From: JAHEAO01 sp041633555
GTDB lineage: Bacteria > Pseudomonadota > Alphaproteobacteria > Rhodobacterales > Rhodobacteraceae
Direction: 5' to 3'
Length of the DNA stretch: 64,000 bases
NCBI GenBank assembly: GCA_041633555.1
Contig: JBFKFZ010000012.1
Span: 1-64,000 of the forward strand
Part shown: in pieces, positions 44,935 to 52,467 of the stretch
Layout of the letters: each line of letters starts with the position of its first letter
Numbering within the stretch: the first letter of the stretch is position 1
Notes under the pieces: model-generated
What the model was told of the DNA's origin: nothing
Seen by the model: only the letters and a program-made list of their open reading frames with translations
Database searches by the model: none
Position numbers and translations under genes: made by a program

Positions 44935-46003
44935 GAAACGCCCCTCGCCGTCACGGCTCTGGACGCTCCTGACGCCACCATTGGCGGTGGTCCTGACCAT
45001 GGTCGCGGGCGGCATCCTCTTCGCCTTCCTCGGCAAAAACCCGATCGAGGCGATCCGCACGATCTTCTGGGATCCGGTCTTCGGCGAATTCGCCTTCTAC
45101 TATCGCGGCCAACTTCTGGTCAAAGCGGCACCGCTCATCCTGATCGCCATCGGCCTGTCGCTCGGCTTCCGCGCCGGGATCTGGAACATCGGGGCCGAGG
45201 GCCAATATATCGTCGGCGCGATCTGCGGCGCGGGCATCGGCCTTGCCTTCTATCCCACTGAAAACCCGGCGATCTTCCCGGTCATGATCCTTGCCGGTGC
45301 GCTTGGCGGCTGGGCCTGGGCGATGATCCCGGCAACGCTCAAGGTGATGTTCGGCACTAATGAAATCCTGGTTTCTCTGATGCTCGTCTATGTCGCCGAG
45401 TCGATGCTGGCCTCGGTCTCGTCGAGCCTCTTGCGCAACCCCGACGGGCAGGGCTTCCCCGGCAGCCGCAACTTCCGCGACTATCCTGCCGCCCATAACG
45501 ACTACCTGATCGAAAGCGCCGGTATCCACTGGGGCGTCGTCGCGGCCTTCATTGCGGTGATCTTCGCCTACGTCCTGCTCGCGCGTCACATGCTGGGCTT
45601 CCAGATCCGCGTGACCGGGCAATCGCCCCGGGCGGCCCGGTTCGCTGGCGTCAACCCGTCGCGGCTGATCCTCTTCTGCCTCGGCACGTCCGGCGCACTG
45701 GCCGGCATGGCGGGGATGTTCGAGGTCGCCGGCCCCGCGGGTCAGATCACTATCGACTTCAATTCGGGCTACGGCTTCACAGCGATCATCGTGGCCTTCC
45801 TCGGGCGGCTCCACCCGGTAGGCATCCTGCTGGCGGGCCTCTTGATGGCGCTGACCTATATCGGCGGCGAGGCGGCGCAAGCCACTCTCGGCCTGCCCGC
45901 CGCGGCGATCCAGCTTCTGCAGGGGATGCTGCTATTCTTCCTCCTGGCAGTCGATGTGCTGACCAATTTCCGCATTCGCTTTGGCAAGACGGAGGCCGCG
46001 TAA
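44921..46003 (+). CDS. ABC importer permease 1 (nucleoside/purine type)
   Basis: This 360-residue inner-membrane permease of the BPD_transp_2/YufP type has about ten helices. A typical stretch is IAIGLSLGFRAGIWNIGAEGQ, followed by FGTNEILVSLMLVYV and SGYGFTAIIVAFLGRLHPVG. It overlaps the ATPase gene by 14 bases and its stop TAA is shared with the ATG of the next permease (TAATG), so expression of all three is coupled. Confidence 0.9.
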   Translation: MLTLEKRPSPSRLWTLLTPPLAVVLTMVAGGILFAFLGKNPIEAIRTIFWDPVFGEFAFYYRGQLLVKAAPLILIAIGLSLGFRAGIWNIGAEGQYIVGAICGAGIGLAFYPTENPAIFPVMILAGALGGWAWAMIPATLKVMFGTNEILVSLMLVYVAESMLASVSSSLLRNPDGQGFPGSRNFRDYPAAHNDYLIESAGIHWGVVAAFIAVIFAYVLLARHMLGFQIRVTGQSPRAARFAGVNPSRLILFCLGTSGALAGMAGMFEVAGPAGQITIDFNSGYGFTAIIVAFLGRLHPVGILLAGLLMALTYIGGEAAQATLGLPAAAIQLLQGMLLFFLLAVDVLTNFRIRFGKTEAA

Positions 46004-46935
46004 TGGACCTGTCCTCGATCAACCCGCTCATTCTTCTGGCCTCGATCATGGTCGCCTCCACCCCGATCCTTCTGGCCGCCATTGGCGAGATGGTGGTCGA
46101 GAAATCGGGCGTCCTGAACCTCGGCGTCGAGGGGATGATGATCACCGGTGCCGTCTGTGGCTTCGTCATCGCCGTCGAGACCGGCAGCCCGGTCATCGGC
46201 TTTGTCGCTGCGGCTTTCGGCGGCGCGGTCCTGTCGCTGCTCTTCGGTTTTCTCACCCAGTACCTTTTGTCCAACCAGGTCGCGACCGGCCTTGCCCTGA
46301 CGCTCTTCGGTCTCGGTCTCTCGGCGCTGATCGGGCAGGGCTATGTCGGCATCAAGGCGCCGGTCACGAATGACGTGAACATCCCGCTTCTGGCCGACAT
46401 CCCGGTGATCGGGCGCATCGTCTTCCAGCACGACCTGATGGTCTATTTCTCGATCGCGCTGATCGCGGCAGTCTGGGCCTTCCTCAAATTCACCCGCGCC
46501 GGGCTGATCCTGCGCGCCGTCGGGGAAAGCCACGACGCGGCCCACGCGCTCGGCTACCAGGTTGTGCTGATCCGCATGCTCGCGATCATGTTCGGCGGCG
46601 CCTGCGCCGGACTCGGCGGCGCCTATGTCAGCCTGATCCGCGTGCCGCAATGGACCGAAGGCATGACCTCGGGCGCGGGCTGGATCGCGCTGGCCATCGT
46701 CGTCTTCGCCAGCTGGCGGCCATGGCGGGTTCTGCTTGGCGCCTATCTCTTTGGCGGCGTGACGGTTCTGCAGCTTAACCTGCAGGCAGCAGGGACCACC
46801 ATCCCGGTCGAGTACTTGTCGATGTCGCCATATCTGATAACCATCCTCGTGCTGGTCATCATGTCGGCAAGCCGCAGCCGCGCCGCCTTGGGCGCACCGG
46901 CTGCACTGGGCCGCGTTTTCCACGCCTCGAGCTAG
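46003..46935 (+). CDS. ABC importer permease 2 (nucleoside/purine type)
   Basis: The 310-residue second permease is of the YufQ type. The motifs LAAIGEMVVEKSGVLNLGVEG and TSGAGWIALAIVVFASWRPW are typical of nucleoside and lipoprotein-receptor-linked importers. It pairs with the preceding permease to form a heterodimeric pore. The binding protein follows after 52 bases. Confidence 0.9.
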   Translation: MDLSSINPLILLASIMVASTPILLAAIGEMVVEKSGVLNLGVEGMMITGAVCGFVIAVETGSPVIGFVAAAFGGAVLSLLFGFLTQYLLSNQVATGLALTLFGLGLSALIGQGYVGIKAPVTNDVNIPLLADIPVIGRIVFQHDLMVYFSIALIAAVWAFLKFTRAGLILRAVGESHDAAHALGYQVVLIRMLAIMFGGACAGLGGAYVSLIRVPQWTEGMTSGAGWIALAIVVFASWRPWRVLLGAYLFGGVTVLQLNLQAAGTTIPVEYLSMSPYLITILVLVIMSASRSRAALGAPAALGRVFHASS

Positions 46936-46987
46936 GGGCACCACAACAATATCCGGGCGAAAAGCCCAAACCAAAGGGGAGCAACTC

Positions 46988-48061
46988 ATGAACAGAAGAT
47001 CAATTCTTGCCGGCGCCGTACTGGCCGTCAGCCTCGCCGGGGCAGGCTTTGCCCAGGACAAGACCAAGGTCGGCTTCATCTATGTTGGCCCGATCGGCGA
47101 TGGCGGCTGGACCTATGAACATGACAAGGGCCGGCTGGCCGTCGAAGCGCATTTCGGCGACAAGGTCGAAACCGTCTACCAGGAAAACGTGCCGGAAGGC
47201 GCCGATGCCGAACGCGCCCTGACCCAGATGGCGCTCGGCGGGGCCAGCATCATCTTCACCACCTCGTTCGGCTATATGGACCCGACGATCAACGTCGCGG
47301 CCAAGTTCCCCAATGTGAAATTCGAACATGCGACCGGCTTCAAGCGCGCCGACAACGTCTCGACCTATTCCGCCCGTTTCTACGAGGGCCGTGCGGTGCA
47401 GGGCCATATCGCCGGCAAGATGACCAAGTCGAACAAGATCGGCTATATCGGCTCGTTCCCGATCCCCGAAGTGGTCCGCGGCATTAACAGCGCCTATATC
47501 CACGCCAAGAAGGTCAATCCGGATGTCGAGTTCTCGGTCGTCTGGGCCTACACCTGGTTCGATCCCGCGAAAGAGGCGGATGCCGCCACCGCGCTCATTG
47601 AACAGGGCGCCGACGTGATCCTGCAGCATACCGACTCGACCGCACCCCATGCCGCCGCCGAGAAGGCCGGCAATGTCATCGCCTTCGGACAGGCCTCCGA
47701 CATGGCCGAATATGCGCCCCGCCCGCGCGTCTCCTCGATCATCGACAACTGGGCCCCCTACTACATCGCGCGCGTTCAGGCGGTGATGGACGGCACCTGG
47801 GAAAGCAAGGACACCTGGGACGGGATCGGCGCCGGCATGGTCGAGATCGGCGAGATCACTGACGCGGTCCCGGCGGATGTGAAAGCCGAGGCCGAGGCGC
47901 TGCGCGACTCGATCGCCTCGGGTGAATATCACCCCTTCACCGGGCCGCTGAACAAGCAGGACGGATCGGTATGGCTGGCCGAGGGCGAGGTCGCCGATGA
48001 CGGCACGCTCGCGGGCATGAACTTCTATGTCGAAGGCCTGACCGGCGACATCCCGAACTAA
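46988..48061 (+). CDS. BMP-family substrate-binding protein
   Basis: This 357-residue periplasmic binding protein of the BMP/PnrA family, many members of which bind purine nucleosides, has a signal peptide (RRSILAGAVLAVSLAGAG) and no lipobox cysteine. The mature start has KVGFIYVGPIGDGGWTYEHD, a family hallmark. FTTSFGYMDPTINVA and VSSIIDNWAPYYI are further signatures. GGAG lies 7 bases before the ATG. Downstream is the operon's strong terminator. The ligand (xanthine, hypoxanthine, guanosine or allied) is inferred, not read. Confidence 0.9.
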   Translation: MNRRSILAGAVLAVSLAGAGFAQDKTKVGFIYVGPIGDGGWTYEHDKGRLAVEAHFGDKVETVYQENVPEGADAERALTQMALGGASIIFTTSFGYMDPTINVAAKFPNVKFEHATGFKRADNVSTYSARFYEGRAVQGHIAGKMTKSNKIGYIGSFPIPEVVRGINSAYIHAKKVNPDVEFSVVWAYTWFDPAKEADAATALIEQGADVILQHTDSTAPHAAAEKAGNVIAFGQASDMAEYAPRPRVSSIIDNWAPYYIARVQAVMDGTWESKDTWDGIGAGMVEIGEITDAVPADVKAEAEALRDSIASGEYHPFTGPLNKQDGSVWLAEGEVADDGTLAGMNFYVEGLTGDIPN

Positions 48062-48085
48062 GGCTCCGCGACAGCCAAACAGCAC

Positions 48086-48115
48086 GGCCCCGGGGGTTTC
48101 CCCGGGGCCTTTTTT
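48086..48115 (+). terminator. Intrinsic terminator of the xdh-importer operon
   Basis: A 10-bp stem (GGCCCCGGGG / CCCCGGGGCC) with loop GTTT is followed directly by six T residues. It lies 25 bases past the binding-protein stop. This is a textbook intrinsic terminator and separates the operon from the small genes downstream. Confidence 0.93.
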
Positions 48116-48249
48116 AATGCCCGCCAAGGCCGCCTTCACCTGCCGGCAGGGCCTTCGAGCCGATATCAATTATGCCGCGACTCAGGTACAATTATCGGGC
48201 GAGCAGGATTAGCGCGCGCACCGACCCTTTCACATAAGGATTACCGACC

Positions 48250-48486
48250 ATGGCCCGATTTGTAATTGACCTCGGCGAGATCAAGATGAGCGACAAGGCC
48301 GCCGAGCGCCTCAACGAAGACCTGCAGAAAACCGCCCTCGCCCACGTGGCCGATCTGCGCATCGACAAGCCGCTGGCGATCAAATTCCCCCGCCCGTTTC
48401 CCTGGGGCATCATCGTCCGGCCGGACTTCGACGGCGTGCTCAGCGCCGAGAAGCGGCTGGTCGAGGTCTTCGAAACCCTGCGTTAG
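48250..48486 (+). CDS. Unrecognised 78-residue protein
   Basis: The sequence runs from MARFVIDLGEIKMSDKAAERL to a C-terminal AEKRLVEVFETLR. It contains an amphipathic helical N-terminal half and a Pro-rich middle (KFPRPFPWGIIVRPDF). There are no cysteines, no signal peptide and no known domain. AAGGA lies nine bases upstream of the ATG. The following Cys-rich gene starts 9 bases after its stop, so they form a two-gene unit. Function unknown; it could be a small regulator, a leader-type peptide or a subunit of the Cys-rich protein. Confidence 0.65.
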   Translation: MARFVIDLGEIKMSDKAAERLNEDLQKTALAHVADLRIDKPLAIKFPRPFPWGIIVRPDFDGVLSAEKRLVEVFETLR

Positions 48487-48495
48487 GGCGGTCCG

Positions 48496-48891
48496 ATGAC
48501 CGGACTGACCTGCCCCAGCGCGGAATGCGCGCCCGGTGCGACGCTGCTGGGCGTGCTGGGCGAGGATGGCCGGATCAAGCATCTGCGCACGCCGATGCGG
48601 ATAGATGCCGGCTTCATCGCCCGCGCCCGCGACCAGGGCGAGCCCGAGGCGCGCATGCGCTTCACGGCACCCTGCCAGGAAGGCGGCTGCGGCCACTGGT
48701 CGGGCAAGGCCTGCGGCCTGATCGACAAGGTGATGGCCTATCTCGAGCCGACGCTCGAAGAGGTCCGCGCCGACACGCTGCCGCCATGCACGATCCGCGC
48801 AACCTGCCGCTGGTATGCCCAGCGCAAGGCAGAGGCCTGCAGCGTCTGCGATCTGGTGGTGCGGCTGCCCGAACCCGCCGCCGCCGAATAA
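48496..48891 (+). CDS. Unrecognised cysteine-rich protein
   Basis: This 131-residue cytosolic protein has nine cysteines. They fall as CPSAEC near the N terminus, then CQEGGCGHWSGKAC in the middle, and a C-terminal set in PCTIRATCRWYAQRK and ACSVCDLVV. The spacing suggests a zinc or iron-sulfur site rather than disulfides, since no signal peptide is present. No family was recognised. It is cotranscribed with the preceding 78-residue gene and precedes an aldo/keto reductase by 88 bases, within which lies a weak GACCGG/CCGGTC hairpin (48898-48924). Confidence 0.65.
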   Translation: MTGLTCPSAECAPGATLLGVLGEDGRIKHLRTPMRIDAGFIARARDQGEPEARMRFTAPCQEGGCGHWSGKACGLIDKVMAYLEPTLEEVRADTLPPCTIRATCRWYAQRKAEACSVCDLVVRLPEPAAAE

Positions 48892-48979
48892 ATCCCGGAC
48901 CGGCCCGCCGATCGCGGACCGGTCTCTTGCCGTGACCGCCGCGCGCGGGTACGCCTTTCTCAGCAAAGGAGACCCGCCC

Positions 48980-49921
48980 ATGGCCCCGCATTCCCCCCTG
49001 ACCACCCCCGACGGCACACCGATCTCGCGCTTCTCGTTCGGCGCGATGCAATTCGGAGGCAAGGCCGACGCCGCGCAGTCCCGCGCCATGTTCGAGGCCT
49101 GCCGCGCCGCGGGGATCAATTTCTTCGACACCGCCTATGGCTATACTGAGGGGCAGTCCGAGACGCTGCTGGGCCAGCTCGCGGCCCCTGAGCGCGAGCG
49201 GCTCTTCATCGCCACCAAATGCGCCCATCCCGGCGACAGCAAGGCCGCCACCATCACCCGGCAGTTCGACGAAAGCCGCAAGCGGCTCGGCATGGACTGC
49301 GTCGACCTTCTCTACCTGCACCGCTGGGACGACACGACCCCGCTCGAGGAAACCTTCGGCGCGCTAGCGAAGATGGCTGAGGGCGGCGCGATCCGCCATG
49401 TCGGCCTGTCCAACTTCGCCGCCTGGCAGGTAATGAAGGCGCGGCAGGTCGCCGAAAGCTTCGGCCTGCAGATCGCTGCGCTGCAGCCGATGTACAACCT
49501 CGTCAAGCGCCAGGTAGAGGTCGAGATCCTGCCGATGGCGCGCTCCGAAGGCTTCGCGGTCTGCACCTACTCGCCGCTTGGCGGCGGGCTCCTGACCGGC
49601 AAATATGCCGCCGGGGATACCGGCCGGATCGAAACCGACCAGATGTATGCGGCGCGCTATGCCCCGGCCTGGATGCGCGCGGCGGCAGCGGAGCTCGCAG
49701 GCATCGCCGCTGAACTCGGGACCCATCCCGCGACCCTCGCCGTCGCCTGGGTCGCCCGCAACAAAGACGTAACCACGCCGATCATCAGCGCTCGCTCCGC
49801 CGAGCAGCTGCAACCCTCGCTCGACGCGCAGAGCTTCACGATGGATGATGCGCTTTTTGCCCGGCTCAGCGCCCTCGCGCCAACCCCCGCCCCGGCCACC
49901 GATCGCTTAGAAGAGGCATGA
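48980..49921 (+). CDS. Aldo/keto reductase
   Basis: This 313-residue NADPH-dependent TIM-barrel oxidoreductase carries the family signature INFFDTAYGYTEGQSETLLG, with the catalytic Asp and Tyr, and later the lysine in FIATKCAH and histidine in DLLYLHRWD. HVGLSNFAAWQV and YSPLGGGLLTGKY are also typical. The ATG at 48980 follows AAAGGAGA by eight bases. The stop overlaps the start of the DAO-type oxidase (ATGA), so they probably act on a common metabolite, which is not identifiable. Confidence 0.9.
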   Translation: MAPHSPLTTPDGTPISRFSFGAMQFGGKADAAQSRAMFEACRAAGINFFDTAYGYTEGQSETLLGQLAAPERERLFIATKCAHPGDSKAATITRQFDESRKRLGMDCVDLLYLHRWDDTTPLEETFGALAKMAEGGAIRHVGLSNFAAWQVMKARQVAESFGLQIAALQPMYNLVKRQVEVEILPMARSEGFAVCTYSPLGGGLLTGKYAAGDTGRIETDQMYAARYAPAWMRAAAAELAGIAAELGTHPATLAVAWVARNKDVTTPIISARSAEQLQPSLDAQSFTMDDALFARLSALAPTPAPATDRLEEA

Positions 49922-51003
49922 GCGATTTCCTTGTGATCGGCGGCGGCATCGCCGGAATATCCGCCGCCGCCCGGCTGTCGCATCTCGGCCGCGTCACCCT
50001 GCTCGAGGCCGAGACGGGCCTTGGCTACCACACGTCGGGCCGCTCGGCGGCGATGTATGAGGAAAGCTACGGCAAGCCTTCGACGATCGCGCTCAACAAG
50101 GCCAGCAAGGACTATCTGCAGACCGCCAATGGCGGTGTTCTTTCGCCCCGCGGGTTGCTGCTGCTGGCCCGCGCCGAAGAGGCCGCAAGTTTCGCCGACG
50201 ACCTCGCCGCCATGGCGCTCGACCAGATCAGCGTCGCCGAGGCACAGGCCATGCTGCCGATCCTCGACACCGATGCGGTGACGCAGGCCGCCTACCAAGC
50301 CGAGGCCTGGGATATCGACACCGACCTTCTGATCCAGAATTTCGCGCGGGAAGTGCGCGGGAATGGCGGCGAGGTGCTGACCGGCCAGCGCGTCACCGGC
50401 ATCGCCCGAAGCCGCGACGGCTGGACCGTCAGCACTGCGACCGACAGCTACCCGGCCTCCTGCACCCTCGTCAATGCGGCGGGCTCCTGGGTCGACGAGA
50501 TCGCCAAAATGGCCGGGGTCGCACCGCTGGGTTTCACCCCCTACCGCCGCTCGATGGCGCGCATTCCGGCCCCCGGCGGACTGGATGTCGCCGCATGGCC
50601 GCTGACCTTCGGCACCGGCGAGACATGGTATTGCAAGCCCGATGCCGGCAAGCTGATCGTCTCGCCCGCCGAGGAGGATCCCAGCCATCCGCATAACGCC
50701 TGGCCTGAAGACATTGTATTGGCCGAGGGTCTCGCGCGCTACGAGGCCTACGTGACCGAACCCGTGACGCGACTGGAAAGCAGTTGGGCGGGACTTCGAA
50801 CCTTCGCGCCCGACCGGTCGCTGGTTCTGGGGCCCGATGCCGCCGATCCCAGCTTCATCTGGGTCGCGGGGCAAGGCGGCTACGGATTTCAGACCTCGCC
50901 CGCCGCAAGCCAGCTGGTGGCCGATCTCGTGGCCGGGCGTCCGCCCGACCTGCCGCCCGATCTCGTCGCGGGCCTTTCGCCCGGACGCTTCAGCGCCGCC
51001 TAG
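49918..51003 (+). CDS. FAD-dependent amine/amino-acid oxidoreductase (DAO family)
   Basis: This 361-residue DAO-fold flavoprotein, similar to glycine/D-amino acid oxidases, has the dinucleotide motif FLVIGGGIAGISAAARL at the N terminus, and HTSGRSAAMYEESYG next to it. The C-terminal WVAGQGGYGFQTSPAASQL completes the FAD site. The substrate is probably a D-amino acid, sarcosine or another secondary amine. Its stop shares the bases CTAG with the convergent Hint-protein gene. Confidence 0.88.
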   Translation: MSDFLVIGGGIAGISAAARLSHLGRVTLLEAETGLGYHTSGRSAAMYEESYGKPSTIALNKASKDYLQTANGGVLSPRGLLLLARAEEAASFADDLAAMALDQISVAEAQAMLPILDTDAVTQAAYQAEAWDIDTDLLIQNFAREVRGNGGEVLTGQRVTGIARSRDGWTVSTATDSYPASCTLVNAAGSWVDEIAKMAGVAPLGFTPYRRSMARIPAPGGLDVAAWPLTFGTGETWYCKPDAGKLIVSPAEEDPSHPHNAWPEDIVLAEGLARYEAYVTEPVTRLESSWAGLRTFAPDRSLVLGPDAADPSFIWVAGQGGYGFQTSPAASQLVADLVAGRPPDLPPDLVAGLSPGRFSAA

Positions 51004-51641
51004 GCCAGCGCCGACAGATATTCGGACCCGTTCAGCGCCCGGTATTCCGCCGGCGGATAGGAATTAGGTTCGCGGCGGAGCTGCGGGAACCGCTGCACCA
51101 GCGCGTTCCGGTATTCCTCGCACAGGCTGGCGACGGATCCCGCGGTCGGCAGGAAGCTTTCAACCGGCAATCCATTCACGCAGAAGATCTGGTGGCTGTC
51201 GAAAACCAGCGTGAAGCAGCGCACCACTTCGGCCGAGCGGTCGATATAGGCCGCATCGCTGGACCCGGCCAATTCGCGCGCCTCGATCAGGCAGCCGCGC
51301 TTGCTGTCCGGGCCGGCCAGCCGGTAGCCCGGCACCAGCACCCGGTGATCCGGCGCAAGGCAGAGGTCGCGCTGCGGCATCATCGGCCCCAATGCCCGCG
51401 GTTTCAGCCGGATCGGCGCCATGTCGGGACAGGCCGCGATCTGCGCGGCAGAGACCTCGCGCTTCCAGACCATCCTGACCGGCTGCAGCCCGGTATCGCG
51501 CGTCACGATCAGGTCGCCGGGGCGAACCAGCTCCACCCGCCTCGGACCGCAGGGCGTGCGCACATTGGCGCCTTCGACAATGCCGCCGGCGAAACCGGTT
51601 GCTGCGTCGGCCTCGCTCTCGATCTTCTTCAAGTAGCTCAT
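51000..51641 (-). CDS. Hint-domain protein 2 (degenerate)
   Basis: This 213-residue protein is recognisable as a Hint-domain protein from GPRRVELVRPGDLIVTRD, QPVRMVWKREVS, LCLAPDHRVLVPGYR and the HQIFCVNGLPVESFLP block. The first block reads VEGANVRTPCG, in which the usual start residue is not Cys (the only nearby cysteine is in TPCG). Self-cleavage may therefore be lost or altered. A short N terminus (SYLKKIESEADAATG) precedes it with no signal peptide. Convergent with the oxidase gene. Confidence 0.75.
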   Translation of the reverse strand: MSYLKKIESEADAATGFAGGIVEGANVRTPCGPRRVELVRPGDLIVTRDTGLQPVRMVWKREVSAAQIAACPDMAPIRLKPRALGPMMPQRDLCLAPDHRVLVPGYRLAGPDSKRGCLIEARELAGSSDAAYIDRSAEVVRCFTLVFDSHQIFCVNGLPVESFLPTAGSVASLCEEYRNALVQRFPQLRREPNSYPPAEYRALNGSEYLSALA

Positions 51642-51702
51642 ACGCCCACCTTTTCTCTATCAGTGCGCGCCCCCATCCAAACCCAACAATTCTAAGAAAC
51701 TG

Positions 51703-51719
51703 TGTCCGAAATTGGGACA
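51703..51719. promoter_or_regulatory. Inverted repeat between Hint 2 and DUF938 genes
   Basis: TGTCC and GGACA form a 5-bp inverted repeat around a 7-base AT-rich centre, in the 169-base divergent spacer. The spacer is lower in GC than the genes and must hold both promoters. An operator role is possible but unsupported by any known regulator. Confidence 0.35.
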
Positions 51720-51810
51720 ATGAGTGGATTCTTTCCCGACTTGCGGGTAATTCTTGGAAATTGCCTTTAAAATCAGCGCTTAGCGCAGAAACTGGACGGA
51801 AGGCTGACAC

Positions 51811-52467
51811 ATGACGCCAAGACGATTGAACCTTCCCGACACTGCCAGCTTCGCCGAAGAGGGCCCCGGCGGGCGGCTCCATGCCCCTTCTGCCGCGCGC
51901 AATGCAGAGCCGATTCTCGCCGTCCTGCGCCGATTCGCGCCCGCCGGCGGCACGGTCCTCGAAATCGCCAGCGGCACCGGCGAACATGCCGCCCTTTTCG
52001 CCGCCGCCCTGTCCGCGCTCACCTGGCAGCCCACCGATATCGACGCGGCCCGGCTGACCAGCATCGCGGCCTGGACCGCGGATCTGGCCAATGTACGCGC
52101 CCCGCTCCGCCTCGACGCGACCGCGCCCGGCTGGTCCGCCGGTCTCGACCCGCCCGCGATGATTTACCTCTCGAACCTTTTGCACCTGATCAGCGAAGGC
52201 GAGGCCCGCACGCTTGTCACCGAGGCCTGCCGGCTGCTCGCCCCCGGAGGAACGCTGCTGATCTACGGCCCCTTCCGCCGCGGCGCGGATTTCGCCAGCC
52301 AGGGCGACCGCCAGTTCCATGCCAGCCTCTCCGGGCAGGATCCCGAGATCGGTTACAAATCCTTCCAGACGGTCCAGAACTGGCAGGCCGAAAGCGGCCT
52401 CAGCGACCTGGGCACCACCGAGATGCCCGCCAACAACCTGATCCTATCGGCCCGCAAGCCCGCCTAG
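51811..52467 (+). CDS. DUF938 SAM-dependent methyltransferase-like protein
   Basis: This 218-residue protein is of the DUF938 family. The N-terminal HAPSAARNAEPIL and the SAM-binding motif VLEIASGTGEHAALFA are diagnostic, and IYLSNLLHLISEGE lies in the core. The C-terminal LLIYGPFRRGADFASQGDRQ is also family-typical. Methyl transfer to an unknown substrate is inferred from the fold. It overlaps the convergent dimethylglycine dehydrogenase-like gene by 4 bases. Confidence 0.87.
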   Translation: MTPRRLNLPDTASFAEEGPGGRLHAPSAARNAEPILAVLRRFAPAGGTVLEIASGTGEHAALFAAALSALTWQPTDIDAARLTSIAAWTADLANVRAPLRLDATAPGWSAGLDPPAMIYLSNLLHLISEGEARTLVTEACRLLAPGGTLLIYGPFRRGADFASQGDRQFHASLSGQDPEIGYKSFQTVQNWQAESGLSDLGTTEMPANNLILSARKPA

